This document shows positions 6,231-8,147 of a stretch of DNA of 8,147 bases, in pieces. The stretch is from Desulfurellaceae bacterium (lineage in GTDB: Bacteria; Campylobacterota_A; Desulfurellia; JAGGSF01). The position numbers and the translations under genes were made by a program. The notes under the pieces were generated by a model that was given only the letters and a program-made list of their open reading frames with translations, was not told where the DNA came from and ran no database searches. The stretch spans positions 1 through 8,147 of the forward strand of contig JAGMDW010000009.1 in NCBI GenBank assembly GCA_023128455.1, written 5' to 3'. How positions within the stretch are numbered: position 1 is the first letter of the stretch; each line of letters opens with the position of its first letter.

Positions 6231-6278
6231 GGACATTTCTACTTTGGCTAAATAGGACATTATCATTTTGGTGTAACA
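6231..6278. repeat. Right terminal inverted repeat of the insertion element
   Basis: It contains the inverse box GGACATTTCTA (6231-6241), TTTGGCTA, and a degenerate second box GGACATTATCA (6255-6265), then TTTTGGTGTAACA to the tip. The boxes start 24 bases apart, against 25 at the left end. The outer box here is more decayed than the other three. Confidence 0.62.
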
Positions 6279-6308
6279 TAAAATACACAAAAGAAAGGTG
6301 AATGCCTG

Positions 6309-6337
6309 TTACCTCATATAGATTTTATATGAGGTAA
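6309..6337 (+). promoter_or_regulatory. Perfect 12-bp hairpin in the rpsO leader
   Basis: TTACCTCATATA (6309-6320) and TATATGAGGTAA (6326-6337) are exact inverted repeats with a 5-base loop. No U-tract follows in either direction, so it is not an intrinsic terminator. It lies 82 bases before rpsO. The 5' arm UUACCUC (6309-6315) could alternatively pair with the rpsO ribosome binding site GAGGUGG (6409-6415), with two G-U pairs. It may be a translational switch, possibly the S15 autoregulatory site, since rpsO leaders often carry one. It could also be a DNA operator. Confidence 0.5.
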
Positions 6338-6348
6338 TTAGAAGGCTT

Positions 6349-6371
6349 TACAAAATGCAGTAGTTTTTGTA
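6349..6371 (+). promoter_or_regulatory. Second, weaker stem-loop in the rpsO leader
   Basis: TACAAAA (6349-6355) and TTTTGTA (6365-6371) form a 7-bp AT-rich stem with a 9-base loop. It is weak on its own but lies between the strong hairpin and the ribosome binding site, so it may be part of a larger leader fold. Confidence 0.25.
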
Positions 6372-6408
6372 TCATGTTTGTTCTAATAACTTAACTATAG
6401 TAAGAAAA

Positions 6409-6414
6409 GAGGTG
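6409..6414 (+). promoter_or_regulatory. Ribosome binding site of rpsO
   Basis: GAGGTG (6409-6414) matches the 16S anti-Shine-Dalgarno for six bases and sits 5 bases before ATG at 6420. It fixes the start and is the sequence that the leader hairpin's 5' arm could mask. Confidence 0.7.
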
Positions 6415-6419
6415 GACGA

Positions 6420-6686
6420 ATGTTGACAAAAGAAAGAAAAGAAGAAGTAGTCAAAGAATTTGGAGTAAACGAGAAAGATACGGGTTCTATAGAAGTACAG
6501 GTTGCTCTTATTACAGAGAGGGTAAGGTATCTTACTGAGCATTTTAAAGTACACAAAAAGGATTTTCATTCGCGCAGAGGTTTATTAAAACTTATTGGCA
6601 GAAGAAGAAAGTTCCTTAATTACCTTAAAAGAGACAATTTTCAAAAGTATAAGGATGTTATCTCTCGTCTTCACATAAGGGGATAA
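6420..6686 (+). CDS. rpsO: 30S ribosomal protein S15
   Basis: This 88-aa protein has the standard length of bacterial S15, which binds the central domain of 16S rRNA (helices 20-22) early in small-subunit assembly. Family landmarks are DTGSIEVQVALITERVRYLTEHFKVHKKDFHSRRGLL (residues 20-56), with the rRNA-contacting TGS-E-Q, H41, D48 and SRRGL positions, and then GRRRKFLNYLK. Nothing is missing. It is the first gene of the rpsO-pnp operon, an order conserved in many bacteria, and pnp starts 1 base after its stop. The leader structures upstream suggest the translational self-control known for S15 in several bacteria, though the fold here does not visibly copy a known example. No clear promoter was found in the AT-rich 140 bases upstream. 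Confidence 0.97.
   Translation: MLTKERKEEVVKEFGVNEKDTGSIEVQVALITERVRYLTEHFKVHKKDFHSRRGLLKLIGRRRKFLNYLKRDNFQKYKDVISRLHIRG
6677..6682 (+). promoter_or_regulatory. Ribosome binding site of pnp inside rpsO
   Basis: AAGGGG (6677-6682) lies in the last codons of rpsO, 5 bases before the pnp ATG. With only 1 base between the genes, pnp translation is probably coupled to rpsO. Confidence 0.55.
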
Positions 6687-6687
6687 A

Positions 6688-8147
6688 ATGCAACCTATAA
6701 AGATAGAAGAAGAAATAGAGGGAAAGAAAATCACTTTTGAGACAGGGTGGTGGGCAAAGCAGGCAGATGGTGCAGTGCGAGCTACGATAGGTGAAACAAT
6801 CGTTCTTGCTACCGTAGTTTCATCCAAAGAAGAACCATTAGATGTAGACTTCATGCCGCTTACAGTAAGCTATGTAGAAAAATTCTATGCGGCGGGAAAA
6901 ATTCCGGGAGGATTCTTAAAGAGAGAAGGAAGACCCTCCGATACAGATACGCGTAACTCACGTCTTATTGATAGGGCCTTAAGGCCGCTTTTCCCTAAGA
7001 ATTATAAACAGGATACGCAGGTTGTTGTTACTGTTATCTCCGCAGATGGAGAGAATGATCCTGGTGTTTTAGGCATTTGTGCTGCTTCCTGTGCTTTGTC
7101 TATATCTGATATTCCTTTCGCAGGTCCCATTGCAGGGGTTAGAGTAGGCTTAAAAGAAGACAAATTTATCATTCTGCCTACGGCAACAGAACTTAAGGAA
7201 GGTGGATTAAATCTTATTGTTGCAGGTGGTGAAAATGCTGTGGCAATGATTGAAGCCGGAGCTAATGAGCTTTCTGAAGAACAAATAGTAAATGGTATAT
7301 TCTTTGGACAAGAATGGATAAATAAAATTATAGTGATGCAAAAAGAATTAATAGATAAAGCAGGGAAAGAAAAGAGAATATATGTCCCAGTGCAAGCAAG
7401 TGAAGAGTTAAAAGAAGAGATAAAACATTATACGGAGAAGATTGCTGCTGCGATCAATATAAGAACAAAGATAGAAAGAAGTGATGCGTTGCATGAAGTG
7501 CAAAAAGGGGTAATGAAAGAATTAGGAGACAGCTATGAACATGTTTTAATAAAGACTATCTTTGAGGATGTGGTGAGAGAAATTGCACGTATGCAGATTT
7601 TAGAAAACGGAGTCAGGGTAGACGGCAGAGGATTGGATGATATAAGACCGATTACCTGTGAAATAGGGGTACTTCCTCGCACTCACGGTTCCTGCTTGTT
7701 TACCAGAGGAGAAACACAAGCATTAGTTACCACAACATTGGGAGCAAGCGGGGAAAGTCAGATGTTGGATACATTATCGGGGTTAGAGTATGAAAGGTTC
7801 ATGTTGCATTACAATTTTCCTCCATTTTGTGTAGGAGAAACTGGAAGGCTTGGCCCTCCAGGAAGAAGAGAAATTGGACATGGTGCGTTAGCTCATAGAG
7901 CAATCAAGGCTGTTATGCCTCAGGAAAGTCTGTTTCCCTATGTAATACGCGTTGTTTCTGAAATTTTGGAATCCAACGGTTCTTCATCAATGGCCACCGT
8001 ATGTGGGACAACACTTGCTTTAATGGATGCAGGAGTCCCTATCTCCAAACCCGTTTCTGGTATAGCAATGGGGTTAGTAAAAAAAGAAGAGAAAAATTGT
8101 ATATTAACGGATATATCAGGTGCGGAAGATCATTATGGAGATATGGA
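6688..8147 (+). CDS. pnp: Polynucleotide phosphorylase, N-terminal 486 residues (runs off the window)
   Basis: This trimeric 3'-5' exoribonuclease uses phosphate to degrade RNA to nucleoside diphosphates. The frame is open from ATG 6688 to the window end, about two thirds of the usual ~700 residues. The first RNase PH domain (about 12-145) carries GKIPGGFLKREGRPSDTDTR (71-90). A helical linker domain follows at about 235-310. The second, catalytic RNase PH domain starts near 312 with RVDGRGLDDIRPI and shows FTRGETQ (338-344), GSSSMATVCG (431-440) for phosphate binding, and DISGAEDHYGDM (475-486). Asp481 matches the E. coli metal ligand D486. The second ligand Asp would be the codon cut by the window edge (GA-). 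The KH and S1 RNA-binding domains lie beyond the window. The ribosome binding site AAGGGG (6677-6682) overlaps the end of rpsO. The 1-base gap leaves no room for the intergenic RNase III hairpin known from E. coli. Confidence 0.97.
   Translation, partial: MQPIKIEEEIEGKKITFETGWWAKQADGAVRATIGETIVLATVVSSKEEPLDVDFMPLTVSYVEKFYAAGKIPGGFLKREGRPSDTDTRNSRLIDRALRPLFPKNYKQDTQVVVTVISADGENDPGVLGICAASCALSISDIPFAGPIAGVRVGLKEDKFIILPTATELKEGGLNLIVAGGENAVAMIEAGANELSEEQIVNGIFFGQEWINKIIVMQKELIDKAGKEKRIYVPVQASEELKEEIKHYTEKIAAAINIRTKIERSDALHEVQKGVMKELGDSYEHVLIKTIFEDVVREIARMQILENGVRVDGRGLDDIRPITCEIGVLPRTHGSCLFTRGETQALVTTTLGASGESQMLDTLSGLEYERFMLHYNFPPFCVGETGRLGPPGRREIGHGALAHRAIKAVMPQESLFPYVIRVVSEILESNGSSSMATVCGTTLALMDAGVPISKPVSGIAMGLVKKEEKNCILTDISGAEDHYGDM

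Larger units (their letters stand above)
5886..6278 (-). mobile_element. Internally deleted insertion sequence (MITE-like, 393 bp) with both ends
   Basis: The element is bounded by imperfect inverted repeats. The left tip starts TGTCAAACCAA at 5886 and the right tip, read inward on the minus strand, TGTTACACCAA at 6278. The outer 24 bases match at 17 positions. Each end carries two copies of a TAGAAATGTCC box: 5899-5909 and 5924-5934 on the left, and inverted copies at 6231-6241 (exact) and 6255-6265 (degenerate) on the right. A GCCAA lies between the boxes at both ends. Between the ends is only a 79-codon transposase remnant, far short of a full transposase of about 400 residues. The end layout and the protein suggest an ISNCY-like integrase-core element, a family assignment made from memory. 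I could not find a convincing target-site duplication, so the exact tips may be off by a few bases. Confidence 0.72.

Noticed and set aside
5880..6284. Target-site duplication flanking the insertion element
   Set aside because: The flanks ATTTT (left) and TAAAAT (right) are not direct repeats. Short AT-rich matches are expected by chance, so none is claimed.
6302..6337. 11-codon mini-ORF (MPVTSYRFYMR) spanning the rpsO leader hairpin
   Set aside because: The GGTG before it is only about one base from the ATG, too close to act as a ribosome binding site, and its end at the hairpin follows from the palindrome. A leader peptide cannot be excluded but is not supported.
6309..6337. The rpsO leader hairpin as an intrinsic terminator
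   Set aside because: No run of U follows the stem on either strand, and the loop and stem are AT-rich at the apex.
6396..6401. TATAGT as a -10 box for rpsO
   Set aside because: It would start transcription almost at the ribosome binding site, and no -35 lies at a suitable distance.
6585..6854. 89-codon open frame on the minus strand opposite rpsO and pnp
   Set aside because: It lies antisense to two conserved genes, has serine-rich shadow-like composition and no recognisable motif.

Overview
This is an AT-rich bacterial window. The evidence is a bacterial rpsO-pnp pair, Shine-Dalgarno starts, a consensus sigma70-type promoter and Lys/Ile/Glu-rich proteins. Nothing fixes the phylum. The metabolic genes and compact operon would suit an anaerobic or uncultured lineage, but that is a guess.

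Layout. Positions 1-173 (minus) hold the N-terminus of a small exported protein, probably a lipoprotein, with a near-perfect promoter at 230-258. Positions 259-576 are non-coding and carry a cluster of palindromic repeats. Positions 577-5706 (minus) are a tight three-gene operon transcribed right to left: hyuA-like ATPase subunit (3658-5706), hyuB-like subunit (2085-3665, overlapping by 8 bp), and an AMP-forming acyl-CoA synthetase resembling malonyl-CoA synthetase (577-2082, 2 bp gap). A HyuA/HyuB pair uses ATP either to hydrolyse a cyclic amide such as a hydantoin, oxoproline or lactam, or to carboxylate a ketone. The ligase would then activate the resulting acid with CoA, so the three genes make a plausible short catabolic module of unknown substrate.

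Positions 5707-6278 are a scar zone between the operon and the ribosomal genes. Reading leftwards on the minus strand it holds a 393-bp internally deleted insertion sequence with both ends intact (5886-6278) and an in-frame fused 79-aa transposase remnant. Next is the C-terminal tail of an unidentified gene. An ATGA overlap then leads to a 31-codon ORF whose N-terminus looks like the first strand of a TIR-type domain. This last ORF ends 3 bp before hyuA and in the same frame. The hyuA start has no visible Shine-Dalgarno sequence, so the scar zone may now supply transcription and translational coupling for the operon.

Positions 6279-8147 (plus) hold the divergent rpsO-pnp operon: ribosomal protein S15 followed 1 bp later by polynucleotide phosphorylase, cut by the window end. 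Its leader has a perfect 12-bp-stem hairpin whose 5' arm could instead pair with the rpsO Shine-Dalgarno sequence, which suggests translational control. The most noteworthy parts are the scar zone and the rpsO leader. The window does not show a complete new system.
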